Part shown: positions 8,582 through 16,519 of the stretch, in pieces
Numbering within the stretch: the first letter of the stretch is position 1
Layout: every line of letters begins with the position of its first letter
Source of the DNA: Streptomyces sp. HNM0575
Lineage (GTDB): Bacteria; Actinomycetota; Actinomycetes; Streptomycetales; Streptomycetaceae
DNA length: 64,000 nt
Assembly: GCF_012726265.1 (NCBI RefSeq)
Contig: NZ_JAASAG010000002.1
Location: forward strand, 310,001 to 374,000
Direction: 5' to 3'
Program-made: the position numbers and the translations under genes
Notes under the pieces: generated by a model
Told to the model about the DNA's origin: nothing
What the model saw: the letters and a program-made list of their open reading frames with translations, nothing else
Databases searched by the model: none

Positions 8582-10101
8582 GACGGCCAGGCTACGTTCT
8601 TGCCGTCGCCCGGCGCACCGTCGTGCCCCGGGCCGTGGTCGCGCCCCGGGCCGTCCGCGGGCGCCCGTGCGGGCCCGTCGCCCCGAGCGGCGGCAGGCGC
8701 CTCGGCCGCGACCGCGGGGGATCCTTGGGCCGCGACCGCGGCAGGTCCTTCAGCCGCGACCGCGGCGGGTCCTTCAGCCGCGACCGCGGCGGGCACCCCC
8801 GCCGGGACGACCGCGCGGAGCTGGAAGCCGCCCCGCACCCCCGGCCCCGTCTCCAGAGCGCCGTCCGCGAGGGCGAGACGCTCGGCGAGGCCGGTGAGGC
8901 CGTTGCCGCTCGGGGAGTCCGCGCCGCGGCCGTCGTCGGTGACGGCGAGGCACACGGTCTCGTCGGCCTGCTCGGTGAGCGTCACCGTGCAGCGCGAGGC
9001 GCCGCTGTGCCGTACGACGTTGGTGCACGCCTCGCGCAGCGCCCAGGCGAGCGCGCTCTCCTGATCGGGGTGGAGGGCGGCGCTCAGCGCGGCGGGCTCC
9101 GGGAGCCGTGCGGAGATGCCGGCGGCCCCGAACGCCGTTGCCGCGCTTGCGAGTTCGACCCGCAGGGTGGGCCTGCGGTAGTCGCTGACGGCCTCCCGTA
9201 CGTCGACGAGCGCCTGGCGGCTGACCCGTTCGATGTCGGCGACCTGGGCCGCGGCGGCCTCCGGCTCGCCGGGGAGCATGCGCCCGGCCAGCTCGCTCTT
9301 CAACGTGATGAGGGAGAGCGAGTGGCCGAGCAGATCGTGCAGGTCCCGGGCGAGGCGCAGCCGTTCGTCGCTGGCGGCGAGGTGGGCGACGGCGGCGCGG
9401 GCCTCGCGGAGTTCGCGCGTCGTACGGATCATGCGCCGGATCCCCACCATGGCGAACCCGCCCAGCAGCGCCGGGATGAACAGCGCGGGCCACAGGTCGC
9501 CCGTGTCGTCGAGGTGCAGCCCCAGCGCCACCAGCACCGCCGCCGTACCGGGGATCACCCAGCACGACGCACGTGACGGCAGCACGGCACCGGCCGCGAC
9601 CGAGAAGTACACGAAGAGGACCAGCCACGCGCTTCCGAGGGCGAAGGACGGCACGAGGGCCAGCAGCAGCAGCGCTGCCAGCCCCACGTACACGCCGCGG
9701 AAGCCGCCCGGCAGCGGTTTGGTGTACCGGAAGATCAGCCTCACGTAGACCGCTACGAAGGCGGCCAGGCCCGCCCCGGCGAGGACCGCCACCGGGGTGC
9801 TGTGCCCGCCCTCGTAGAGGTCGGTCACGGGAGCGCCGAGATACACCATCCAGATCCCGGTCCACAGCACCTTGACGTAGATCTGGCGGCGGTTCTCCGG
9901 CTCGCGGCCGATCGCGGCGGTGCCGTCGAACGGGACCGTGAAGCGGCCCCCGTGAACCGCTTCACGCTCCGCCGCCCGCGCTGCCGCGGAGGCCTCCCCC
10001 GCCTCCCCCGCCTCCTGCGTACGGGCGGAAGTCCCGTCCGCCGCGGGCGACTTCGTGCCGCCGCCCCGCACCTCCGTGCCGCCGCCCCGGTCCGCGCTCA
10101 T
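8578..10101 (-). CDS. DesK-type sensor histidine kinase
   Basis: 507 residues. N-terminal 70 residues are charged and cytoplasmic; five hydrophobic segments follow between about 77 and 222; the HisKA_3 box has the phosphoacceptor His255 in ARDLHDLLGHSLSL; the HATPase domain shows the N-box EACTNVVRHSGA and the G-box VTDDGRGADSPSGNGLTGL. The last 80 residues are an AAVAAEGP/AAVAAQGS repeat and Gly/Asp-rich tail, produced by short tandem DNA repeats at about 8690-8790. ATG 10101 follows GGAGGGGG. It lacks a periplasmic sensor loop, so an intramembrane signal or the ABC exporter itself is the likely input, as in Bce/Des-type systems (inference). Confidence 0.9.
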   Translation of the reverse strand: MSADRGGGTEVRGGGTKSPAADGTSARTQEAGEAGEASAAARAAEREAVHGGRFTVPFDGTAAIGREPENRRQIYVKVLWTGIWMVYLGAPVTDLYEGGHSTPVAVLAGAGLAAFVAVYVRLIFRYTKPLPGGFRGVYVGLAALLLLALVPSFALGSAWLVLFVYFSVAAGAVLPSRASCWVIPGTAAVLVALGLHLDDTGDLWPALFIPALLGGFAMVGIRRMIRTTRELREARAAVAHLAASDERLRLARDLHDLLGHSLSLITLKSELAGRMLPGEPEAAAAQVADIERVSRQALVDVREAVSDYRRPTLRVELASAATAFGAAGISARLPEPAALSAALHPDQESALAWALREACTNVVRHSGASRCTVTLTEQADETVCLAVTDDGRGADSPSGNGLTGLAERLALADGALETGPGVRGGFQLRAVVPAGVPAAVAAEGPAAVAAEGPAAVAAQGSPAVAAEAPAAARGDGPARAPADGPGRDHGPGHDGAPGDGKNVAWPS

Positions 10102-10244
10102 GTGCCCCCTCCGATCCTCGACGGCGGTCGTCCCCCGTCATGCGTCCCTGCCCCGCGTCATGCTGCCCGCGTCATGCGTGCCGTCGTGGGCTGCTGTTCC
10201 TGACGCGGTACTGCCGTTCGTTCACACTCGGACGTGCCGCCTGT

Positions 10245-10982
10245 TCACACCTTGGCGGTGTCCCGCCGGTACAGCCAGGCCGCCAGCGCGCTGAACAGCA
10301 GCAGATAGCCGCCGAGGATCGCCACGTCCCGCAGATGGGGCGCGTCCCCCAGCTCGACGGCCTGTCCGAGCGCCCTGTACGCGTGCGTGGGCAGCCATGC
10401 GGACACGTCGCTCACCCAGGACGGCAGGAAGCTCAGCGGCATCCACAGCCCGCCGAGCATCGCGAGCACGAAGTAGATGATCATCGTGATGGGGCGTACC
10501 GCGTCGCCCGACGCGAGATAGCCGATCGCGACGCCCAGCGCGGCGAAGACGAAGCTTCCCGCCCACGTGCACAGCGCGATCATGCCCCACTGCCAGGCCT
10601 CCAGCCGTACGTCCTTGACGGCGGCCGCCACCACGAACACCAGCAGGATCGAGGGCAGGCTGACCGTCGACGCGGCGGCGATCTTCGCCAGTACGTATCC
10701 GCGGCCGGGGAGCGGTGTCAACCGCAGCTGGCGCACCCATCCCTGCTCGCGCTCCTTCGCGATCTTCTCGCTGTTGCCGAGCAGTACGGCGGTCATGGCC
10801 CCGAAGGCGGCCATGGCGACCATGTAGTAGAGCGGCAGCCCCATGTCCATGCCGGGCAGCTTCGCGTCGTCCGCGCCGCCCGCGATGATCAGGTAGAGCG
10901 CCGACGGATAGATCACGGAGAAGAACAGGAACTTCTTGTTGCGCAGCGCGCGGAGTATCTCCAGCTTGACGAGAGTCCTCAT
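10245..10982 (-). CDS. ABC-2 type exporter permease
   Basis: 245 residues with six predicted membrane helices (FLFFSVIYPSALYLIIAGG, MVAMAAFGAMTAVL, SLPSILLVFVVAAAV, WAGSFVFAALGVAIGYL, MIIYFVLAMLGGLWMPLSF, LLLFSALAAWLY). ABC-2 transporter family, pairs with the ATPase immediately upstream: its ATG overlaps the ATPase stop as ATGA. The MPLSF-type motif in helix 5 is characteristic. The substrate is unknown; related pairs export lipids or drugs. A 143-base gap with GCGTCATG direct repeats separates it from the kinase gene, so a second internal promoter is possible. Confidence 0.88.
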   Translation of the reverse strand: MRTLVKLEILRALRNKKFLFFSVIYPSALYLIIAGGADDAKLPGMDMGLPLYYMVAMAAFGAMTAVLLGNSEKIAKEREQGWVRQLRLTPLPGRGYVLAKIAAASTVSLPSILLVFVVAAAVKDVRLEAWQWGMIALCTWAGSFVFAALGVAIGYLASGDAVRPITMIIYFVLAMLGGLWMPLSFLPSWVSDVSAWLPTHAYRALGQAVELGDAPHLRDVAILGGYLLLFSALAAWLYRRDTAKV

Positions 10983-12133
10983 ACCGCCGCCACCTCCGTG
11001 TCGTCGTGGTCCTTCCGCGGAGCGGCGACCTCGCCGCCGTCCCCTCCCGGGCCCCGCCCGGCGTCCTGCCGCTCATGCTGCTGCTCGTGCTGCTCCTCGG
11101 CGTCCTTGGTGATCGCGAGGAACGCCTGCTCCAGGCCGAGGTGCGTCACTTCGAGGTCGCGCGGGTAGAGGCCGAGTCCGTACAGCGCGTGCACCGTCGC
11201 GTCGGCGTCGGCCGACCTCATCCGTACGGTGCCGCCCGCCACTTCGAACTCGGTGACGCCCGGCAGCGCGCGCAGCGCCGGCTCATGTGCCCTGACTTCG
11301 GTCTCGGCCGCCGCCTTGTAGCCGTTGGAGCGGTCTCCCGTGCCGCTCCCGCTGCCGTTGCCGAGGCCGTTCCCGGTGCCGTTGACGGTGCTGTTGGCGG
11401 TGCCGTTGGCGGGGCCGCTGGCGGGGCCGCTGCGCAGGGCGAAGGAGATGCGGCGCGCGCCGGCGCGGTTCTTGATGTCGGCGGCCGTGCCGTCGGCCAG
11501 CAGCCGTCCGCGGTGCAGCACGAGAACGCGGTCCGCGACGGCGTCGGCCTCCTCCAGATAGTGCGTGGCGAAGAGGACCGTACGGCCCTGTGCGGCCTGT
11601 TCGCGCATCGCCTTCCAGAAGTGCCCGCGAGCGGAGACGTCCATGCCGGTGGTCGGCTCGTCCAGCACGATCAGGTCGCTCTCGCCCGCGACGGCGAGGG
11701 CGAAGCGCACGCGCTGTTCCTGGCCGCCGGAGAGCTTGCAGACCATGCGGTCCGCGATGGCGGTGATGCCGGCGTCGGCGAGCACCTTCTCGACGGGGTG
11801 GGCGCGGGGGTGCAAGTCGCAGGCGAGGCCCACGAGTTCACGGACTTTCACGCCTTCCATCAGGCCGCCCGACTGGAGCATCGCCCCGACCCGGCTCTCG
11901 GTGACGGCCTTTCGCGGTGACGTGCCGAACAGGCGGACCATGCCGCCCGGGTCCGGCGAACGCAGGCCGAGCAGAAGGTCCAGCGTGGTGGACTTGCCTG
12001 CCCCGTTGGGTCCGAGAAGCGCGACCGTCTCCCCCGGATGCAGCCTGACGGTGAGATCCGCGAGGGCGCGCACCGAGCCGTAGCTCTTGCTCACCCCGGC
12101 GAATTCGACGACTGGTGAATGCTGTCTGGTCAT
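10979..12133 (-). CDS. ABC exporter ATP-binding protein
   Basis: 384 residues. Walker A GPNGAGKST (41-49), signature LSGGQEQRVRFAL near 150, Walker B LIVLDEPTTGMD and switch His in FATHYLEEAD. A roughly 35-residue insert made of SGPANGT/NSTVNGTG repeats separates the ATPase core from a C-terminal beta-rich domain, and the last 35 residues are a His/Gln/Asp-rich tail. ATG 12133 is chosen because homology begins just after it; upstream frame is unlike the family. First gene of the leftward operon ATPase-permease-kinase-regulator, behind two palindromes. Confidence 0.88.
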   Translation of the reverse strand: MTRQHSPVVEFAGVSKSYGSVRALADLTVRLHPGETVALLGPNGAGKSTTLDLLLGLRSPDPGGMVRLFGTSPRKAVTESRVGAMLQSGGLMEGVKVRELVGLACDLHPRAHPVEKVLADAGITAIADRMVCKLSGGQEQRVRFALAVAGESDLIVLDEPTTGMDVSARGHFWKAMREQAAQGRTVLFATHYLEEADAVADRVLVLHRGRLLADGTAADIKNRAGARRISFALRSGPASGPANGTANSTVNGTGNGLGNGSGSGTGDRSNGYKAAAETEVRAHEPALRALPGVTEFEVAGGTVRMRSADADATVHALYGLGLYPRDLEVTHLGLEQAFLAITKDAEEQHEQQHERQDAGRGPGGDGGEVAAPRKDHDDTEVAAV

Positions 12134-12193
12134 GCATTCACGATGACGCCCGGCGGCCCCTGCCGTGCAGTGCCGCAAGTCGTGAGCTGCGTA

Positions 12194-12240
12194 TGACAGT
12201 TGTCAGATGACGGATAACAGGTGACAGATGACAGATGTCA
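12194..12240 (-). promoter_or_regulatory. Paired TGACA-N2-TGTCA operators
   Basis: Two perfect 12-base palindromes, TGACAGTTGTCA (12194-12205) and TGACAGATGTCA (12229-12240), sit 61 and 96 bases upstream of the ABC ATPase start. Extra TGACA half-sites (GGTGACAGATGACA) lie between. Their centres are 35 bases apart, a little over three helical turns. The pattern suits a dimeric NarL/LuxR-type regulator such as the one encoded last in this operon; that link is inference. Confidence 0.6.
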
Positions 12241-12300
12241 GAATCCGTCAGCCGCCGCCCCGGCGCCCGGCGCCCGGCGCCCGCCACCGCGCCCATCCGC

Positions 12301-14385
12301 TCACCGTGCGTTGAGCGGAATCTCCTGTACGCGCTTGGCAGGGCTGGTCTCCTTGAGCGCCAGACGCAGCGCACCCGCGACGTCCTGCGGCGTGACGGGC
12401 GTCTTGCTGCCGTCGCCACGCGTGATCTTCACGCCGGCGAAGGTCGTCCCGTACAGCTGCTTGAGCACCGGCAGGTCGTACGTGTCGACCAGCGTGCCGT
12501 TGACCGGCTTCATGGAGAGGAACTTGGGAAGCGACTTCTGCGGGCTGAACTGGATCGAGGCGTCGCCCGCCTTGATCGTCACCAGCCCCGACATCGCCGG
12601 CTTGCCGAAGTCCCGGATGGCGCGCTGGATCTCCTGCTTGCCGACCTTCGGCTGCTGCGCGGAGACGGGCAGTTCGACGGGGCTGTTGTTCCCGGTGGCC
12701 GCGCGCTTGCGGTAGGCGCTCTCCAGCTCGTCGCTCGCCTTGTCGGCGTCGATTCCCTTGTGCGGCTTACCCGGTACGGCGATGGCCTTGCCGTTGGCGA
12801 ACTTGACCATCCCGTCCTTGGGGGCGCCGCCGACACCGGTCTCCTTGGAGACCTGCGACAGGGCGGAGGTCATCTTCTCCTCGTCCACCTTGAGCGCGGG
12901 CTCCGCCTCGCGCTCCATGCCGAAGAGCGAACCGATGACGGAGACCGGGTTGTAGTCCCGGCCCGCAGCCGTGCGCACCGTCGCCTCGGTGTCCAGCGTC
13001 ATCCCCGCGACGCTCGGCTTGAGCTTGGCCCGCTGGCCCTGGGCGACGACGGTGAACGCCTGCGTCGTACGGTCGCCGAAGGCCGCGTCCAGCTTGTTGA
13101 CCGCCTCGTGCCTGCTCAAGCCGCCGATCTCGACGCCGAGCACGGTGGTGCCGTTGGGCACGTCTGCGTGGTCGAGCAGCAGGCCGGCACCGTATGCGAT
13201 GCCGACGACGCCGAGCACGCCGACGCCCGCGACCATCAGCTTCGAACGGCCGCCGGCGGACGCCTCGCCCGCACGGCCCGCGGACGACCTCGACGAGGCC
13301 CGCTCGAAGGGCGAGCCGGAGGGGCCCGCCTCGTCCTCCGCCAGCCGCGGCGCCCTGCTCATCAGGGTCTCGCCGACGACTCGTTCGCCCTCGGGATCGT
13401 CGGCGACGGCGGTGCCTTCGCGTCCGGCGCCGGCCGTGCCGTAGGTGGGCAGTCCGCCCGTGCCGCCCGGGCCCTCCTGCTCGCGGAGCATCTCCTCGCC
13501 GATGCCGCCCGGCGCGAACGGAGCGCGGCCGGTGCCCAGTCCGAGAGTGGAGCTCGCCGGGGACTCCGGCGGTGCGCCGCCCCCGACGGGAGGCGGCGGC
13601 AGCGGCATGTCCCCGGTCGCGGGCCCGGTCGTCGGACCGTCCTGGACGCCCTGGCCCGGCAGGTCGCCCGCAGCCGGAGTGCCGGCGGGCGGGGTGTCCG
13701 TACGGGGAAGGGAGTAGGCGCCCGTGTCGTACGGGTCGGCCGCATCGCCCGCGCCGTAGGGGTTCGTGACGCCGTAGGGATCGCTACTGCCGTACGGGGA
13801 CTCCCCGGCGCCCGGCGGCGTACCCACACCGGCACCGCCGCCCGCGCCCGAGGCCGGTCCGCGTCCGCCCGGGCCGGGCTTGGACTTCCGTGGCGCGAAC
13901 CAGTCGCTGGTCTTCTGCGCGAAGTCGGCGCCGCCGGAGGTCTCCTCGGACGTACGCGGCGGCCCGGAGGCGCCCGCCCCCGGCGCACCGGCCGCTCCGC
14001 CGGCACCCGGCACCGCGCCGGGCCCGGTGCCCGAGACGCCGTCGCCGGGAGCGCGCAGCGGGTGCGCGACATCGGACGGCGAGGAGCCCTGCCCGGGCCC
14101 GCCCGCGGCGTTGCCGCCGCCGTCCGTATCGCTCTCGCTCACGGGCGTCCGCATCACGACGGGCGGAATCGGCCGCGAACCCGGGATGTTGATCCGGATG
14201 CGGGTCGTCAGGGTCGTCTCCGTCTTGCGGTCTTCGGGCCGCCGCTGCGCGTCCGAGGCCGCCGTCTCTTCCGAGTCGGCGGAGTCCCCGGCGGCGCCGG
14301 GGCCGTACGGTCCGGTACCCGACGGGTACGACGGACCGCCCTGGCCCTGCGGCCCGGAGGACGAACGGTCAGTTTCACGACTCAA
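12301..14385 (-). CDS. Membrane-anchored peptidoglycan-binding-like protein
   Basis: 694 residues. About 375 N-terminal residues are cytoplasmic, Gly/Pro/Ser/Thr-rich and disordered; one membrane helix (LMVAGVGVLGVVGIAYGAGL) sits near 385; the external part carries two putative peptidoglycan-binding-4 type modules beginning around TTVLGVEIGGLSRHEAVNKL, a fold linked with VanW and L,D-transpeptidase proteins. Neither the VanW domain nor a catalytic Cys motif is present. TTG start at 14385 is supported by GGGAG eight bases upstream; an upstream ATG gives a non-homologous extension. Likely envelope role. Similar long disordered tails occur in Streptomyces homologues. Confidence 0.75.
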   Translation of the reverse strand: MSRETDRSSSGPQGQGGPSYPSGTGPYGPGAAGDSADSEETAASDAQRRPEDRKTETTLTTRIRINIPGSRPIPPVVMRTPVSESDTDGGGNAAGGPGQGSSPSDVAHPLRAPGDGVSGTGPGAVPGAGGAAGAPGAGASGPPRTSEETSGGADFAQKTSDWFAPRKSKPGPGGRGPASGAGGGAGVGTPPGAGESPYGSSDPYGVTNPYGAGDAADPYDTGAYSLPRTDTPPAGTPAAGDLPGQGVQDGPTTGPATGDMPLPPPPVGGGAPPESPASSTLGLGTGRAPFAPGGIGEEMLREQEGPGGTGGLPTYGTAGAGREGTAVADDPEGERVVGETLMSRAPRLAEDEAGPSGSPFERASSRSSAGRAGEASAGGRSKLMVAGVGVLGVVGIAYGAGLLLDHADVPNGTTVLGVEIGGLSRHEAVNKLDAAFGDRTTQAFTVVAQGQRAKLKPSVAGMTLDTEATVRTAAGRDYNPVSVIGSLFGMEREAEPALKVDEEKMTSALSQVSKETGVGGAPKDGMVKFANGKAIAVPGKPHKGIDADKASDELESAYRKRAATGNNSPVELPVSAQQPKVGKQEIQRAIRDFGKPAMSGLVTIKAGDASIQFSPQKSLPKFLSMKPVNGTLVDTYDLPVLKQLYGTTFAGVKITRGDGSKTPVTPQDVAGALRLALKETSPAKRVQEIPLNAR

Positions 14386-14518
14386 AGCAGGTACTCCCGG
14401 TTGGGTTCGCCGCCCATCATGCATGCAGGTCCCAGGACGGCTCGCCGGCGCGCACCAGCTTACTTGGGGTCGCCGCCACGGGACCCTCTCCCTCGTAATC
14501 CCCTGGACAGGAGCCTCG

Positions 14519-15106
14519 TCAGCGGTACTTGGGCCCAGGCACTGGCGGTGCCGGCAGCGCGATGGTGGCACACATCACAGCGGCGAGCACCCCGCCTAGT
14601 AGAAAGACATACGAACCGATGCCCGCGCCGAAGACGAAGTCGCCCTCCGGACGCGGGGAAGTGAGCACGAACACGGTCACCACCCAGCCGACGCCGGGCG
14701 CCGCCGCACCCGTCCGCGTACGGCACAACTTCGCGCCGCCCCAGAAGAGTCCGACGGCCGCGGCCAGCGCGAGCAGCAGTCCGCCGGGGAGCCAGCCGCT
14801 CTGCACCAGCGCACCCGCCGCCGCCGTCAGCACGCCGAGTGCGAGCAGCAGAAGATAGACGCCCATGCGTGCCGTACGGGAGGCGGGGACCGGCGTGGGC
14901 CACGCGGGAAGGCCGTGCGGGCCGTACCGCTCCCGGCCGCCCTCGGCGCCGTCCGCTCCCGCCGCCGGGCCCCACCGCCGAGGGCCCGGCCGCTCCACGC
15001 TTCCGCCGCGCTGCCCCTGCTTGTCGCGATCTCCGCGCTGCCCGCGCTCCTCGCTCTGCTCGTGCTCCCCGCGCTGCTCGCGCTCTCCGCGTTCTTCGCC
15101 GCTCAT
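14519..15106 (-). CDS. DUF6113-like four-helix membrane protein
   Basis: 195 residues. The first 75 are Glu/Arg/Gln-rich with ERGxRG-type repeats and must be cytoplasmic; four hydrophobic helices follow ([68 protein letters not shown]). The ATG overlaps the mshB stop (ATGA), so it is translated with mshB. A membrane protein of this type follows mshB in many Streptomyces. Function unknown. Confidence 0.8.
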   Translation of the reverse strand: MSGEERGEREQRGEHEQSEERGQRGDRDKQGQRGGSVERPGPRRWGPAAGADGAEGGRERYGPHGLPAWPTPVPASRTARMGVYLLLLALGVLTAAAGALVQSGWLPGGLLLALAAAVGLFWGGAKLCRTRTGAAAPGVGWVVTVFVLTSPRPEGDFVFGAGIGSYVFLLGGVLAAVMCATIALPAPPVPGPKYR

Positions 15107-16041
15107 GCGCCCGCTCCGTCGAACAAGTCCTGTGCCGTGCCGCCGGAATGCTCCCCCGTGGAGTGCGCGAGGCGGTAGAACTCGGTGCCGATCAGCGGCT
15201 GGCCCAGCCCGTTCGACAGGGCGAAACCGCCGTCGTCGACGGTGATCTGGGTCGCGTGCGCACGCATGGCGGCGGCCTTCGCCTCCGCGTAGGCGCGTCC
15301 GTCGACGACCGCGTCGACCGAGGCGGAGTCCGCCACGAGCCCCGGCACGTCCTCCGGTTCCGCGAGCGCCGCGTACGGCGACGGGGACTGCGACCTCAGC
15401 CGCGCGAAGCCCTCCTCGACGACGGGGCGCGGCACGCAGTTCCAGTAGACGCGGGCCGGCTCGTGCGGCTCGCCCGCCTCTGGCGCGAAGCCGGGATCGG
15501 CGGCGAGTCCGGCCGCGCGCATCGCCACCCGGTGTGCCTGGATGTGATCGGGGTGGCCGTAACCGCCGTCCGGGTCGTAGGTGACCATCACCTGCGGCCG
15601 CACCTCACGGATGACGCGGACCAGGTGGAGCGCCGCCTCGTCGAGCGGGGCCTGCCAGAAGCACTCGGGGCGCAGATTGGTGGAGAGGCCCGTCATCCCT
15701 GAGTCGCGGTAGCGGCCCGGGCCGCCGAGCAGGCGGTGGTCCGTGACGCCCAGCTCCCGCATGGCGTGGGCGAGTTCACCCATGCGGTGCCGCCCGAGCG
15801 GGGTCAGCTCGCCGGGGGGCACGGGTGACTCGGGAGCGGGTTCACCGGGCTGCGGCACCGGCGGTGCGAGGTGCGCCAGCTCGGCGGGGATGACCTCGCC
15901 CTCCTCGCCGAGGGTGCATGTGACGAGCGTGACGTGTACGCCCTCGGCGGCGTATCTGGCCATGGTGGCACCGTTGTTGATCGACTCGTCGTCCGGGTGC
16001 GCGTGCACCAGGAGAAGCCGCCGGTCAGGAGCTGCGCTCAT
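15103..16041 (-). CDS. mshB: Mycothiol GlcNAc-Ins deacetylase MshB
   Basis: N-acetyl-1-D-myo-inositol-2-amino-2-deoxy-alpha-D-glucopyranoside deacetylase, second committed step of mycothiol synthesis. 312 residues of the LmbE/PIG-L zinc-hydrolase fold. [12 protein letters not shown] near residue 13 supplies the His/Asp zinc ligands and catalytic Asp; [12 protein letters not shown] around 150 supplies the third ligand. Length agrees with the family. The presence of mshB itself marks the host as an actinobacterium using mycothiol. Operon with the DUF6113-like gene. Confidence 0.95.
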   Translation of the reverse strand: MSAAPDRRLLLVHAHPDDESINNGATMARYAAEGVHVTLVTCTLGEEGEVIPAELAHLAPPVPQPGEPAPESPVPPGELTPLGRHRMGELAHAMRELGVTDHRLLGGPGRYRDSGMTGLSTNLRPECFWQAPLDEAALHLVRVIREVRPQVMVTYDPDGGYGHPDHIQAHRVAMRAAGLAADPGFAPEAGEPHEPARVYWNCVPRPVVEEGFARLRSQSPSPYAALAEPEDVPGLVADSASVDAVVDGRAYAEAKAAAMRAHATQITVDDGGFALSNGLGQPLIGTEFYRLAHSTGEHSGGTAQDLFDGAGA

Positions 16042-16072
16042 GCCCCTGACCCTACGGCCCCGCTCCGACGGC

Positions 16073-16267
16073 TCAGAACTTGATGTCCCCGAGCATGCCT
16101 GCCACGTTCGTCGTCAGCTCGTTGATGGTGGGAGCGATCGACGAGCCCGCCAGATAGAAGCCCAGGAGCACGCACACCACCGCGTGCCCGGCCTTGAGGC
16201 CGGCCTTCTTCACGAGCAGCAGAACGATGATCAGGAGCAGCACGACCGCCGAAATCGAGAGTGCCAC
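16073..16267 (-). CDS. Small conserved membrane protein
   Basis: 64 residues with two hydrophobic helices ([17 protein letters not shown] and [18 protein letters not shown]) joined by a basic turn, and a soluble polar tail. GTG start at 16267 follows GGAGG at 8-base spacing, which supports a real gene. Lies 31 bases upstream of mshB on the same strand. Phage-holin-like in size but no lysis genes are nearby; function unknown. Confidence 0.75.
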   Translation of the reverse strand: MALSISAVVLLLIIVLLLVKKAGLKAGHAVVCVLLGFYLAGSSIAPTINELTTNVAGMLGDIKF

Positions 16268-16519
16268 GGCGGTTCACCTCCAAGTACGCGCGGTCGGGCG
16301 ACGGATTCCGGACAGCATGAGCCCATGACACGAGCGGGCCACGGGCTTCATACCCGGGTCCCGCGTCGCGCAATGGATCATAACTATCCGTCAGTTGGCA
16401 TTGGCCGGGTGCACGGGTGCAGACGAGGGGCGCATATTCGAATCCGGCCACCGCCGGGGCGACCCCGGCTGCGCCCCTGCGAAGCGGGGGAGCGTCCGCC
16501 AGGCTCTACGCTCTGCCGC

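Noticed and set aside
8690..8790. Short repeats that look like a CRISPR-like array
   Set aside because: They are in-frame AAVAAEGP codons at the end of the kinase gene, with no unique spacers.
16436..16470. ATTCGAATCC, resembling a tRNA T-loop
   Set aside because: The flanking bases do not form a T-stem, and no anticodon or acceptor arm can be built. Not a tRNA or attachment-site remnant on this evidence.
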